A stretch of 64,000 nucleotides of DNA from Labrys miyagiensis (GTDB lineage: Bacteria; Pseudomonadota; Alphaproteobacteria; Rhizobiales; Labraceae): positions 1 through 64,000 of the forward strand of contig NZ_BSPC01000066.1 of NCBI RefSeq assembly GCF_030160835.1, given 5' to 3'. The position numbers and the translations under genes are program-made. Of the stretch, positions 46,139 through 54,538 are shown in pieces (within the stretch, counting starts at the first letter, position 1; each line of letters opens with the position of its first letter). The notes under the pieces are model-generated. The model saw only the letters and a list, made by a program, of their open reading frames with translations. It searched no databases and was not told the DNA's origin.

Positions 46139-47857
46139 ATGTCGTTCGGTGCTGCCGAATATGAACCGCCTCTGCCGGCCGCCGCGCCGAAGACGCGGCT
46201 GAAGGGGGCGCAGATCGTCGCTGCCATTCTCAAGCAGGAAGGGCTGAAGCAGATCATCGGCTTTCCCAACAGCGAGCTGTTCGATGCCCTGGCCGAGCTC
46301 GATATTCCGCCGATCATCACGCGCACGCCGCGCGTGGCGGTGAATATCGCCGAAGGCTATGCCAGGGTGACAAGTGGGCGGGAACTTGCCGCCGTCACGG
46401 TGCAATATGGCCCCGGTGCCGAAAGCGCCTTCGGCGGCATCGCGCAGGCCTTCAACGATCGCTCGCCGATCCTGTTCCTGCCGACAGGTTATCCGCGCGG
46501 GCATGAGGCGGTGACGCCCAATTTCGAGGCCCGGCGCAATTTCCGCAATGTCACCAAATGGTGCGAGGCGGCGACCCGTATCCAGGATCTGCCCCAGCTC
46601 ATGCATTCGGCGCTGTCGCGCGTGCGCAACGGCGCGCCTTCGCCCGTGCTGCTGGAGCTGCCGGTCGATCTCCTCGCCGAAATGGCGGATGTCGACCTTG
46701 CCGACTATCTGCGCCCGCGCCGCTCCCTGCCACAGGCCGGGGCGGAGGAGATCCGCGAACTCGTTGACATCCTGCTGACGGCGCGCAATCCCCTGATCCT
46801 GGCGGGGCAGGGGGTGCTGTCCTCGCAGGCTTCGGCCGAGCTGGTCGCCTTCGCCGAACTGCTTGGCACACCCGTGGCAACCACGCCGAATGGCAAGAGC
46901 GCCTTTCCCGAGAACCATCCGCTGTCCCTGGGCACGGCCGGCCGGGCGCGGCCTGCGACGGTCGATCATTTCGTTGCCAAGGCGGATGTCGTCCTGGCCA
47001 TCGGTTCCAGCCTGACGCGTTCGCACTACATCCTGCCGATCCCGGCGGACAAGACGCTGCTGCAGGTCACGCTCGGCGAGGCAGACCTCGGCAAGGACTA
47101 TCCGATTGCCCAGGGCGTGATCAGCGATGCCCGCGCGGCGCTCTGCCAGATGCATGAGCGCGCGCTCGAGGCGCTGGCCGGAGACGACCGGCTGCGCGCC
47201 CGCCGGGCCGTGGTCGAAAGGGACATCCGCAGGATCCGCGCCGCCTTCCTGCAGCGCTGGATGCCGCTGCTGACGGCGGACAGCGTGCCGATCTCGCCCT
47301 ATAGGGTCGTGTGGGAACTGATGCAGGCGATCGATCCCGAACGCACCATCGTCACCCACGATGCCGGCAACCCGCGCGACCAGTTTACGCCCTTCTACCA
47401 GGCCGTGACGCCCGGCTTCTATCTCGGCTGGGGCAAGACCACGCAGCTCGGCAACGGGCTCGGCTTCGCCATGGGCGCCAAGCTGGCGCGGCCGGATACG
47501 ACTGTCGTCAATATCATGGGCGAGGCGGCCTTCGGCATGGTCGGCATCGATTTCGAGACGGCGATCCGCTGCAACCTGCCGATACTGACCGTGGTGCTGC
47601 GAAACCATGTGCTGGGGGGCTATGCCGCGAGCATGCCCGTCGCCACCCGCAAATATGGCGCCAACCGCATGTCGGGCGAATATGCTCCGATCGCGCGGGC
47701 GCTGGGAGGCCATGGCGAATGCGTCACCGATCCCACCGAGCTTCGTGCGGCTCTGCTGCGCTGCCTCGGCGAGGTCCGCAGCGGACGCGCCACGCTGCTG
47801 GAGGTCGTCACGCATGAGGAAAGCCGCTTCGCCGGGCTGAGCCCGGAGATGCGCTGA
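46139..47857 (+). CDS. ThDP-dependent acetolactate synthase-like enzyme without canonical Glu
   Basis: A 572-residue protein with the three domains of the acetolactate synthase/benzoylformate decarboxylase family. The N-terminal GFPNSELFDALAE and QYGPGAESAFGGIAQAF fit the PYR domain, and MGEAAFGMVGIDFETAIRCNLP fits the ThDP-binding domain. In nearly all relatives the motif RHEQGA holds the Glu that activates ThDP. Here the aligned stretch is RTPRVA, with Pro64 at that position. Only glyoxylate carboligase is well known to lack this Glu (Val there). GEA replaces the metal motif GDG. The reaction is unknown; a carboligase on a small aldehyde or keto acid is a fair guess. Confidence 0.85.
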   Translation: MSFGAAEYEPPLPAAAPKTRLKGAQIVAAILKQEGLKQIIGFPNSELFDALAELDIPPIITRTPRVAVNIAEGYARVTSGRELAAVTVQYGPGAESAFGGIAQAFNDRSPILFLPTGYPRGHEAVTPNFEARRNFRNVTKWCEAATRIQDLPQLMHSALSRVRNGAPSPVLLELPVDLLAEMADVDLADYLRPRRSLPQAGAEEIRELVDILLTARNPLILAGQGVLSSQASAELVAFAELLGTPVATTPNGKSAFPENHPLSLGTAGRARPATVDHFVAKADVVLAIGSSLTRSHYILPIPADKTLLQVTLGEADLGKDYPIAQGVISDARAALCQMHERALEALAGDDRLRARRAVVERDIRRIRAAFLQRWMPLLTADSVPISPYRVVWELMQAIDPERTIVTHDAGNPRDQFTPFYQAVTPGFYLGWGKTTQLGNGLGFAMGAKLARPDTTVVNIMGEAAFGMVGIDFETAIRCNLPILTVVLRNHVLGGYAASMPVATRKYGANRMSGEYAPIARALGGHGECVTDPTELRAALLRCLGEVRSGRATLLEVVTHEESRFAGLSPEMR

Positions 47858-47874
47858 AGCGGCGGGATAGCGCG

Positions 47875-49239
47875 ATGTTCGATCTGCTTCTGCGTGGCGG
47901 CACGGTTATCAATGCCGACGGGCCGGTTCGCGCCAATGTCTGCATCACCGCCGGCAAGGTGGTGGCGCTCGTGCCGCCGGGCGGGAGCGTCGAGGCGCAT
48001 AGCGAAATCCCCGTGGAGGGCATGCACTTGCTGCCGGGCCTCGTCGATGCCCATGTCCATCTGCGCGAGCCGGGCCTGACCCACAAGGAGGATTTCGTCT
48101 CCGGCACACTCGCCGCTGCAGCGGGCGGTGTCACCACGCTCCTCGACATGCCGACGGACGAGCCCTGGACGGTGACGCCGGCGGATCTCAAGGTCAAGAT
48201 GCGATTGGCGGAAGGACGCATCCACACCGATGTCGGCTTCCAGGTCGCGCTGCGGCGGGACCTGTTCGGCGTGGCGGGACTGCGCCGCCTCGATCCCGTC
48301 TCCTTCGAGCTTTTCACCGCGGATGTGCCCGAGGCCTTCCTGCACGCGACGATGGACGATGCCGTGCAGGCCCTGCGGGTGCTGGCGCCGCTCGATATTC
48401 TCGTCGGCATATCGCCAGGCGATCAGTCCATCCTTGCCGGCGAGATGGTACGCGGCCTCGACAAGCCAAAGGACGTTGCGGCTTTCCGCGCGAGCCGCCC
48501 CCCACTGGCGGAGGCGGCAGGCATCAGCCGGGTGCTGCTGGCCGCGGCGCAGACAGGCGCCCGCATCCATGTCCGCCAGACGAATTCGGCCCTCGGCATC
48601 CGGACCTGGCAGCGCCTGCGCGACATGGCGGATGCCAGCATCGAAACGACGCCTCAATGCCTTCTGTTCGCTAGGGAGGCGTATGACCGGCTCGGCGCTG
48701 GGGTGAAGGCCTCGCCACCGCTGCGTGAGAAGGAGGACGTCGCCGTGATGCGTGAAGCCCTGCGCTCGGGTTCAATCGACATCGTGGCGACAGATCATGC
48801 GCCGCACAGCCCGGCAGAGAAGGCGGCCACCTATCCGGCTTTCGCCGACATCCCCGGTGGCATGCCCGGCGTACAGACCTTGCTGATGACCATGCTGCAT
48901 CTCGTTGATGCGGGTGACCTGCGGCTGCAGGACCTGGTGCGTGTGTGCAGTGCCAATCCGGCCGTGCGCTTCGGTCTTGGGGGACGCAAGGGCGCGATCC
49001 GCCCAGGCCACGATGCGGATATCCTGGTTCTCGATGCAGGCGGGACAACCAGGATATGCCATGCCGATCAGCTGTCGAAGGCAGGCTACACGCCCTTCGA
49101 CGGGCTCGAAGTCCCCTGGTCTTTGCGGACCGTCTTTCTGCGGGGCAGGGTGATCTTTGCCGAGGGCACCCCGGCCGCGGCCGCGAGCGGACGTGTCGTG
49201 ACAGCCTCTGCCCTCTTCCAATCCATGCTTGCGAGGTGA
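47875..49239 (+). CDS. Dihydroorotase/allantoinase-like protein with degraded metal site
   Basis: A 454-residue amidohydrolase. HVHLREPG (His60, His62) and ATDHAPHS are intact. However, the His of the VHAED-type motif is replaced (GISPGDQS), and the second His of the HxxHxS motif is Gln (IHVRQTNS). The carboxylated Lys is absent (FELFTADV), though an Asp can take this role in Bacillus-type dihydroorotases. At most one metal seems bound. It may be a non-catalytic partner, as for PyrC' pseudo-dihydroorotases, or have changed chemistry. It overlaps the last SDR by one base. Confidence 0.83.
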   Translation: MFDLLLRGGTVINADGPVRANVCITAGKVVALVPPGGSVEAHSEIPVEGMHLLPGLVDAHVHLREPGLTHKEDFVSGTLAAAAGGVTTLLDMPTDEPWTVTPADLKVKMRLAEGRIHTDVGFQVALRRDLFGVAGLRRLDPVSFELFTADVPEAFLHATMDDAVQALRVLAPLDILVGISPGDQSILAGEMVRGLDKPKDVAAFRASRPPLAEAAGISRVLLAAAQTGARIHVRQTNSALGIRTWQRLRDMADASIETTPQCLLFAREAYDRLGAGVKASPPLREKEDVAVMREALRSGSIDIVATDHAPHSPAEKAATYPAFADIPGGMPGVQTLLMTMLHLVDAGDLRLQDLVRVCSANPAVRFGLGGRKGAIRPGHDADILVLDAGGTTRICHADQLSKAGYTPFDGLEVPWSLRTVFLRGRVIFAEGTPAAAASGRVVTASALFQSMLAR

Positions 49240-50018
49240 TGACGATGCTGCTGCTCGAAAACAAGGTCGCGGTGGTGACGGGCGCGAGCTCGGGCCTGGG
49301 GCGGGCGATCGCGCTTCGCTATGCCCACGAAGGCGCGCGCGTCGTCCTAGCCGACCGGCGCGAGGAGCCGATCGAGGGCGGCCCGTCCACCCTGGAGCTG
49401 ATCCACCGCTCCGGCGGCACCGCGATCAGCCAGGCGACGGATGTGTCGAAATGGGCCGATATCGATGCGCTGGTCACCGCCGCGGTCGAGACCTATGGAC
49501 GGCTCGACGTGATGGTCAACAACGCCGCCACCTATACCAGCACCAACCTGGTCGAGACGCAGGAAGAGCAGTGGGAGCGGGTAATCGCGGTCAATCTCAC
49601 GGGTGTGTTCTTGGGCTGCAAGCGTGCGGTCCAACAGATGCTGACGCAGGAGGCGGTCAACGAGGTGCGGGGGCGCATCGTCAACATCTCCTCGCAGCAC
49701 GGCATGGTCGCCTCGCCCGGCGACCTGCCTTATGGCGTCAGCAAGGGCGGCGTGGTGCAGATGACCCGCCAGGTCGCGGTCGACCACGCCAGGGATTTCA
49801 TCGTCTGCAACGCCGTCGCGCCCGGCAAGATCATCACCGGCAAGCCCGGCGTCGCCAACGCCCCCCAGGCGCTTGATTATTCGATCCGCCGCACTCCCTG
49901 GCCCCGGCTCGGCCGGCCCGACGATGTCGCGGGTGCGGCCCTGTTCCTCGCCAGCGACTTGTCGACCTACATCACCGGCATCAATCTCCTCGTGGATGGC
50001 GGCTGGATGGCCGGCTGA
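49239..50018 (+). CDS. Short-chain dehydrogenase/reductase, end of catabolic operon
   Basis: A 259-residue classical SDR: TGASSGLG at about 15-22, NNAAT, Ser of ISSQHG and catalytic YGVSKGG, then PGKIITGK and INLLVDGGW. The ATG at 49239 overlaps the previous stop (TGATG), so it is part of the same transcript. It is a glucose-1-dehydrogenase-like member; the substrate is unknown. Confidence 0.88.
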   Translation: MTMLLLENKVAVVTGASSGLGRAIALRYAHEGARVVLADRREEPIEGGPSTLELIHRSGGTAISQATDVSKWADIDALVTAAVETYGRLDVMVNNAATYTSTNLVETQEEQWERVIAVNLTGVFLGCKRAVQQMLTQEAVNEVRGRIVNISSQHGMVASPGDLPYGVSKGGVVQMTRQVAVDHARDFIVCNAVAPGKIITGKPGVANAPQALDYSIRRTPWPRLGRPDDVAGAALFLASDLSTYITGINLLVDGGWMAG

Positions 50019-50075
50019 GCGGCTGGACGGCGCGAAAGGCGAAAAAAGGCGCTTGTTTACACCATGCAAGAATAG

Positions 50076-50090
50076 GGATATCTAATATCC
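50076..50090 (+). promoter_or_regulatory. Probable Rrf2 operator before its own gene
   Basis: A perfect 15-base palindrome GGATAT-CTA-ATATCC, 43 bases before the Rrf2 start. A possible -35 (TTGTTT, 50053-50058) lies upstream, so the site would overlap the -10 region and allow autoregulation. The same GGATAT-N3-ATATCC pattern occurs twice before the AhpD-like gene (53504-53537). Confidence 0.65.
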
Positions 50091-50132
50091 GTAATATGCG
50101 CTGCCGCCCGGCACCGACCGCGGAATAAATGC

Positions 50133-50621
50133 ATGATTTTGAAAAGCCAAGTCGAATGGGCGCTGCATTGCTGCGCCATTCTCGCGGGTCTGCCCGAGGG
50201 GCGCTATCTGTCGACCAAGGCGCTCGCCGAGTTCCACGGGCTGCCCAAGGAGTATCTTTCCAAGGCGCTGCAAAGCCTGTCGCAGGCAGGGCTGGTCCAC
50301 ACCACGCTTGGTCCTTCCGGCGGCTATCGGTTGGCCAGGCCGCCGGCTGAATTGACCTTTCTCGAGATTATCGAGGCCGTGGAGGGCAGGGCGCCCACTT
50401 TCGTCTGCACCAACATCCGCGCCAACAATCCCTGCCGCCCGCAAGGCTATTGCGAAAGCGGTCCCTGCGCCGTGGCGCGCATCATGGGGGAGGCCGATGA
50501 AGCCTGGCGCGCGAAACTGCGGAGCGTCAGGCTGTCCGATCTCGTGGCGAGCCTGTCACAGGAGATTCCGGCTGAGCTGTGGAGGAGCAGCTTCGAGTGG
50601 GTGCTGGACCGCGCCGGCTGA
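50133..50621 (+). CDS. Rrf2-family transcriptional regulator with Cys cluster
   Basis: A 162-residue regulator. The N-terminal winged helix (LSTKALAEFHGLPKEYLSKALQSLSQAGLV) and wing (GPSGGYRLARPP) are typical of Rrf2. Cys residues cluster in FVCTNIRANNPC and GYCESGPCAV, placed as in Fe-S or redox-sensing members such as NsrR/IscR, though with an extra Cys. Its own promoter carries a GGATAT palindrome that is shared with the AhpD-like operon, so it probably represses both and senses oxidative or thiol stress. Its 3' end overlaps the convergent MscS gene by 66 bases. Confidence 0.88.
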   Translation: MILKSQVEWALHCCAILAGLPEGRYLSTKALAEFHGLPKEYLSKALQSLSQAGLVHTTLGPSGGYRLARPPAELTFLEIIEAVEGRAPTFVCTNIRANNPCRPQGYCESGPCAVARIMGEADEAWRAKLRSVRLSDLVASLSQEIPAELWRSSFEWVLDRAG

Positions 50622-51632
50622 GGGCGAACCCGCTGGCACGGTGTCCGACCGTTCGCCGGGAGCGTGCGGTGCGTAGAGATAGCTCTGCGGCGGCATCGCC
50701 AGGCAGAGGCGGTCCGCCCGGCAGTGGTGATGGAGGAGATCGATCACCTCGTTTGTCGCCGGAATCCGGCTGGCGGGACTCGCGACGCGAAACAGCAGGT
50801 CGGCCTCGACAGCCACGGCGTCGATGGCCTTCAGAGCGACGGCCGGCGGGGGCTCCTTGACGATCCGCTCGCATGCCTGGAGGACCGTGCGCAGGACGCC
50901 CTCGATGACATGCGGCGCCGAGGTCGCCGCGATCCGCACGGTCAGCGTGACCCCATGCGACTCGTCGGGCCGGCTGAGATTGGTGAGCCCGACCTTTGCC
51001 AGGACGCTGTTGGGCAGGATCGCGACATTATGCGCGCCGGTCAGCAGATGCGTGGCCCGCCAGTTGGTCTCGACGATGCGCCCCTCGGTGCCGTCGCTCA
51101 GCACCACCCAATCGCCGATGGCATAGGGTCGTCCCAGCGTCAGCGCGATGCCCGAGAAGACGTCGCCAAGCGTATTTTGCAACGCAAGTCCGACGATGAT
51201 GGCCACCACGCCCGAGGTTGCCACCAGCGTGCCGATGGGGGCGCCGAACACGAAAGCCATGATCGACAGCGCCACGGTGAGGTAGACCACACTGACCAGC
51301 AGATCCTGGGGCAGATGGGCGTCTTTCGGCGTGCCGCGCAGCAGGATGTAGAGACGCACGAGTCCGATCATCGCCCAGGCGAGATGGGTCCACCACAACA
51401 CTCTTGCGGACATTGCGAGAAAGGCCGCGATACCATCGAGCTGCGCTGCTTCGATCCGGTAGGGAAGGATAGCGCTGACGCCGAGTACGGCGCTCATGCC
51501 GGCAAAGAACAGGATCTGGACGATCAGCCGGGCGAGCGGACGCCGGCGGCCCTGGAGGTGCCAGACAATGATGCCTGCAAGTCCGAGACTGTTGATCAGC
51601 GCGAGAGCAAAGGAATGATGATCGCCGAACAT
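50556..51632 (-). CDS. MscS-family mechanosensitive channel
   Basis: A 358-residue membrane protein. Four to five helices are followed by the pore helix region (TLVATSGVVAIIVGLALQNTLGDVFSGIAL) and the beta domain (IGDWVVLSDGTEGRIVETNWRATHL, NVAILPNSVLAK), which is the MscS signature. It should release solutes on membrane tension or act in a signalling variant. The C-terminal tail (about the last 25 residues, Pro/Ala-rich) overlaps the convergent Rrf2 coding end. Confidence 0.88.
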   Translation of the reverse strand: MFGDHHSFALALINSLGLAGIIVWHLQGRRRPLARLIVQILFFAGMSAVLGVSAILPYRIEAAQLDGIAAFLAMSARVLWWTHLAWAMIGLVRLYILLRGTPKDAHLPQDLLVSVVYLTVALSIMAFVFGAPIGTLVATSGVVAIIVGLALQNTLGDVFSGIALTLGRPYAIGDWVVLSDGTEGRIVETNWRATHLLTGAHNVAILPNSVLAKVGLTNLSRPDESHGVTLTVRIAATSAPHVIEGVLRTVLQACERIVKEPPPAVALKAIDAVAVEADLLFRVASPASRIPATNEVIDLLHHHCRADRLCLAMPPQSYLYAPHAPGERSDTVPAGSPSAGAVQHPLEAAPPQLSRNLL

Positions 51633-51709
51633 GGCGGGGCCTCACCGGCAGTGACTGGCGTGTTCAGAAGAGGGGCCGGCCGCTGCAGATGGCGGCCGGC
51701 CTCCTCAAC

Positions 51710-52129
51710 TTACTTCTTGGTCGGATAGGTCAGTTCCTTCTGGTCGGTATCGACCACGAAGACAGCCAGCAGCTTCGCAGGCTTGGTCTCGCTGCCATTC
51801 TCGCTGACGCCGTGACGATCGCCCGGCATCTCCGAGAAGCTCTCGCCGGCCTTGTAGACCTTGACCGGGCCATCATTGACCTGGCTACGGATGGAGCCGT
51901 CCAGAACCGTGGCATAGATGAAGGCGGAGTCGGGGTGGGTGTGGGCCTCGGAATAGCCGCCGGGGCCATATTCCACCAGCACGCCCTTGATGCTCTTGCC
52001 GGGCACATTCGGCAGTTCATGCTCATAGACGAGCGTGACCTTGGAAGCCTTGTTGCCGGCATCGTGGGCCGGAGCGGAACTTAGCAGGACGGCCGTCATG
52101 GCGAGGGCGGCGAAGATTGACTTGATCAT
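51710..52129 (-). CDS. Periplasmic cupin-domain protein
   Basis: A 139-residue protein with a Sec signal (MIKSIFAALAMTAVLLSSAPA) and a single cupin. GYSEAHTHPDSAFIYATVLDGSIRS gives the first metal motif (HxHx4E-like, with the Glu not evident), and GDRHGVSENGS the second. It is third in a row with the NmrA-like and AhpD-like genes (gaps of about 62 bases), probably one operon. Role unknown; likely periplasmic stress-related. Confidence 0.8.
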   Translation of the reverse strand: MIKSIFAALAMTAVLLSSAPAHDAGNKASKVTLVYEHELPNVPGKSIKGVLVEYGPGGYSEAHTHPDSAFIYATVLDGSIRSQVNDGPVKVYKAGESFSEMPGDRHGVSENGSETKPAKLLAVFVVDTDQKELTYPTKK

Positions 52130-52191
52130 TTTGGTGTTCCTTTGAGGGTTTGAGGGGGCGCCCCGCCGGAAGCCGCGGCGCGCACATGCGG

Positions 52192-52944
52192 TCATTTCCG
52201 CGCGGAGGTGGCGAACCACTGCTCGAAGGTGATGTGGCCGAGGCGGGGATTGTCGTCGGAGACGAGCGAACCGTCGTTCAGCCTGGCGCCGAAATAGCGC
52301 GCCTCCGGATCGGCCACGACCTTGCGGGGATCGCCGCTGACCTGCAGGTAGCGGGCGACGAGTTCGTTTAGCCGCGTGCGCTCCGGCCCGGAAATCTCGA
52401 ACATGCCGTTGATCGGCCTGGCGAGGGCAACGCCGGCCATGACGTCGGCGACGTCATCGGAGGCGATCGGCTGCACATAGGCCGGCGACAGATACACGGT
52501 ATCGCCCACCGTACCGGATTGGGCGATGCCACCGAGGAATTCCATGAACTGCGTGGAATGAACGATGGTGTAGGGAATGCCGGAGGCCTTGATCAACTGT
52601 TCCTGGACGAGCTTGGCGCGAAAATAGCCGACTTCCTGCAGGCGTTCGGTTCCAACCACCGAGAGCGCGATGTGGTGCTTGACGCCGGCGGCCTTGCCCG
52701 CCGCGAGCAGGTTGTGGCCCGAGGTTTCGAAGAAATCCATCGAGGCCTTGTCCTCGAAGGAGGGCGAGTTGGCGAGGTCGATGACGACCTCCGCGCCGGC
52801 GAGCGCTTCGCTGAGGCCTTCGCCCGTGACGGTGTTGACGCCGGTGCTCGGCGCGGCGGCGATCACCTCATGCCCCTGCTGGCGCAGGCGGTCGCCTGTC
52901 TTGGTACCGATAAGGCCGGTGCCGCCGATAATGACAATTTTCAT
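52192..52944 (-). CDS. NmrA-like NAD(P)-binding protein
   Basis: A 250-residue atypical SDR. MKIVIIGGTGLIGTK begins with the NAD(P) loop GGTGLIG, followed by ALSVVGTERL, YFRAKLVQEQLIKASGIPYTIVHSTQFMEF, as in NmrA/quinone-oxidoreductase-type redox sensors. The usual catalytic Tyr/Lys pair is replaced by YFRAK. AAAGGAGA precedes the ATG at 52944. It lies between AhpD-like and cupin genes in a presumed redox-stress operon. Confidence 0.85.
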   Translation of the reverse strand: MKIVIIGGTGLIGTKTGDRLRQQGHEVIAAAPSTGVNTVTGEGLSEALAGAEVVIDLANSPSFEDKASMDFFETSGHNLLAAGKAAGVKHHIALSVVGTERLQEVGYFRAKLVQEQLIKASGIPYTIVHSTQFMEFLGGIAQSGTVGDTVYLSPAYVQPIASDDVADVMAGVALARPINGMFEISGPERTRLNELVARYLQVSGDPRKVVADPEARYFGARLNDGSLVSDDNPRLGHITFEQWFATSARK

Positions 52945-53005
52945 GACATTTCTCCTTTCGCGGTCGAGTTGGCGCCGCGTTGATCGAGGGGGGAGATGGG
53001 AGGGG

Positions 53006-53485
53006 TTAGTTGAGGCCGGCCTTGTCGAGGCCGTAGAGCTTGTCGGCCGAACCGGGCACGGATTTGAAGGCAATGGCGGCGCGGTTCCAGGCATTGATGG
53101 TCATGATTGCGAAGGTCAGGTCGGAGATCTCCTTCTCCGAAAACTGGCCGCGCACCCGCTCGTAGAGTTCGTCGGGAATGCCGCCCTCCGGCAGCTTCGT
53201 CACAGCCTCGGTCCAGGCCAGCGCGGCGCGCTCACGGGGGATGAAGAGGTTCGATTCTCGCCAGACGGCGACATGGTAGAGCCGCAGCTCGCTCTCGCCG
53301 CGGAGCTTGGCTTCCTTCACATGCATGTCGAGGCAGAAAGCGCAGCCATTGATCTGCGAAGCCCGGATCTCGACGAGACCCTGGATCTTCTGCTCGATGG
53401 TGCTGCCCTTCACGGCCATGCTGAGGTCCGAGAGCTTCTTGAAGAGCTCTGGGGATTGCAGGGCGTAGTTCATGCGCTGGGTCAT
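53006..53485 (-). CDS. AhpD-like carboxymuconolactone decarboxylase family protein
   Basis: A 159-residue all-helical protein. The redox pair appears in EIRASQINGCAFCLDMHVKEA (CAFC near residue 47), the AhpD-type CxxC with the downstream His. This points to an alkylhydroperoxidase or peroxidase-reducing role rather than lactone decarboxylation. GGAGAG supports the ATG at 53485; 53497 is an in-frame alternative. The promoter area has two GGATAT palindromes like the one before the Rrf2 gene, so Rrf2 control is likely. Confidence 0.88.
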   Translation of the reverse strand: MTQRMNYALQSPELFKKLSDLSMAVKGSTIEQKIQGLVEIRASQINGCAFCLDMHVKEAKLRGESELRLYHVAVWRESNLFIPRERAALAWTEAVTKLPEGGIPDELYERVRGQFSEKEISDLTFAIMTINAWNRAAIAFKSVPGSADKLYGLDKAGLN

Positions 53486-53503
53486 TGCTCTCTCCATTAT
53501 TAA

Positions 53504-53537
53504 GGATATCTAGTATCCTTATGGATATAAAATATCC
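53504..53537 (-). promoter_or_regulatory. Tandem Rrf2-type operators before the AhpD-like operon
   Basis: Two 15-base palindromes, GGATAT-CTA-GTATCC (53504-53518) and GGATAT-AAA-ATATCC (53523-53537), lie 19 bases apart centre to centre. They match the site at 50076-50090 before the Rrf2 gene. They sit immediately upstream of the ribosome-binding site, where a repressor would block transcription. Confidence 0.65.
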
Positions 53538-53577
53538 TTAATCTCTGGACAGTAAAGCGCTTCCCATCTAAGTTGCG

Positions 53578-53594
53578 GACATAAGCCTTATGTC
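53578..53594 (+). promoter_or_regulatory. Perfect palindrome before the LysR gene
   Basis: GACATAAG-C-CTTATGTC is an exact 17-base inverted repeat ending 20 bases before the LysR start. LysR-type proteins usually bind such dyads near their own gene, so it may be the autoregulatory site. It also lies in the shared gap with the AhpD-like operon. Confidence 0.5.
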
Positions 53595-53614
53595 GAAAAG
53601 TATGGGGGGTAGGG

Positions 53615-54538
53615 ATGGACATCGTGTCGGCGCTGCGAACGTTCCTGCGGGTGGCGGAAACGGGTTCCTTTTCCGCAGCGGCCCTCGATCTCGACCTGAC
53701 CCAACCGGCGGTTTCCCGGCAGGTCTCTGCCCTGGAAGCGCATCTGAACACGCGGCTTCTGCATCGCACGACCAGCGCGCTGGCGTTGACGGCCGAGGGC
53801 GAGCAGACGATCCCGATGGCCCGGCGCGTCATCGAGGCGGTGGAAGCCCTCGGCGAGGCCACATGCGGGGAGGGAGCGAAGGCATCGGGAAGGGTGAGGC
53901 TGAGCCTGCCCGCGCCGCTCGGCCTCTACATGAGCGACCGCCTCACCCGGCTGCTCCGAGATCATCCCGGGCTTTGCATCGAACTGATCTTCCGGGAGGA
54001 GCCGTCGGATCTGGTCGGAGAAGGGATCGATCTTGAGGTGCGCCTCGGCTCGGTCGCCGACAACAGCTTGATGTGCCGCCGGATCGGCTGGACGACGGCC
54101 TTTCTCGTCGCGGCGCCCTGCTATCTGGAAGGACGGCCCGTCCTGGAGACGCCGGATGATATCGGCGTCCATGACTGCATCTGTTACAGCCGTGCCGGTG
54201 ATGGCCGGTCTTGGTCCTTTTCCAACGGCGCCGATGAGGTGGCGGTGCGGATTGTGCCCCGTATCATTGCCAACAATTCGGTGGCCGTCCATCGCGCGGC
54301 TTTGGCCGGAGGCGGCGTCGCGGTGCTCTCCCACATCCTCGCCTGCCCCGATATCGAGGCGGGCAGGCTGGTGAACCTCATGCCGGATTTTCCCCCGAGC
54401 CGGCTGCCGATCAACATCGTCTACCCCTCGCGTCGAAATCTGCCGCTACGCGTCAGGACCGTGCTGGACTTCCTCATCGATGCCGTCCGTGAGGATCCCT
54501 TAATGGTCTCTGGCTCATCTTGCAGTCCTCGGCTATAA
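53615..54538 (+). CDS. LysR-family transcriptional regulator
   Basis: A 307-residue LTTR. The N-terminal helix-turn-helix (TFLRVAETGSFSAAALDLDLTQPAVSRQVSALE) and the periplasmic-binding-like effector domain (RVRLSLPAPLGLYMSDRLTRLLRDHPGLCIEL...) are complete; it belongs to the DsdC/YhjC-like subgroup where VS-R at the HTH end is typical. It is divergent from the AhpD-like operon and may co-regulate it; the ligand is unknown. The 260 bases after it show no gene and likely hold the porin promoter. Confidence 0.9.
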   Translation: MDIVSALRTFLRVAETGSFSAAALDLDLTQPAVSRQVSALEAHLNTRLLHRTTSALALTAEGEQTIPMARRVIEAVEALGEATCGEGAKASGRVRLSLPAPLGLYMSDRLTRLLRDHPGLCIELIFREEPSDLVGEGIDLEVRLGSVADNSLMCRRIGWTTAFLVAAPCYLEGRPVLETPDDIGVHDCICYSRAGDGRSWSFSNGADEVAVRIVPRIIANNSVAVHRAALAGGGVAVLSHILACPDIEAGRLVNLMPDFPPSRLPINIVYPSRRNLPLRVRTVLDFLIDAVREDPLMVSGSSCSPRL

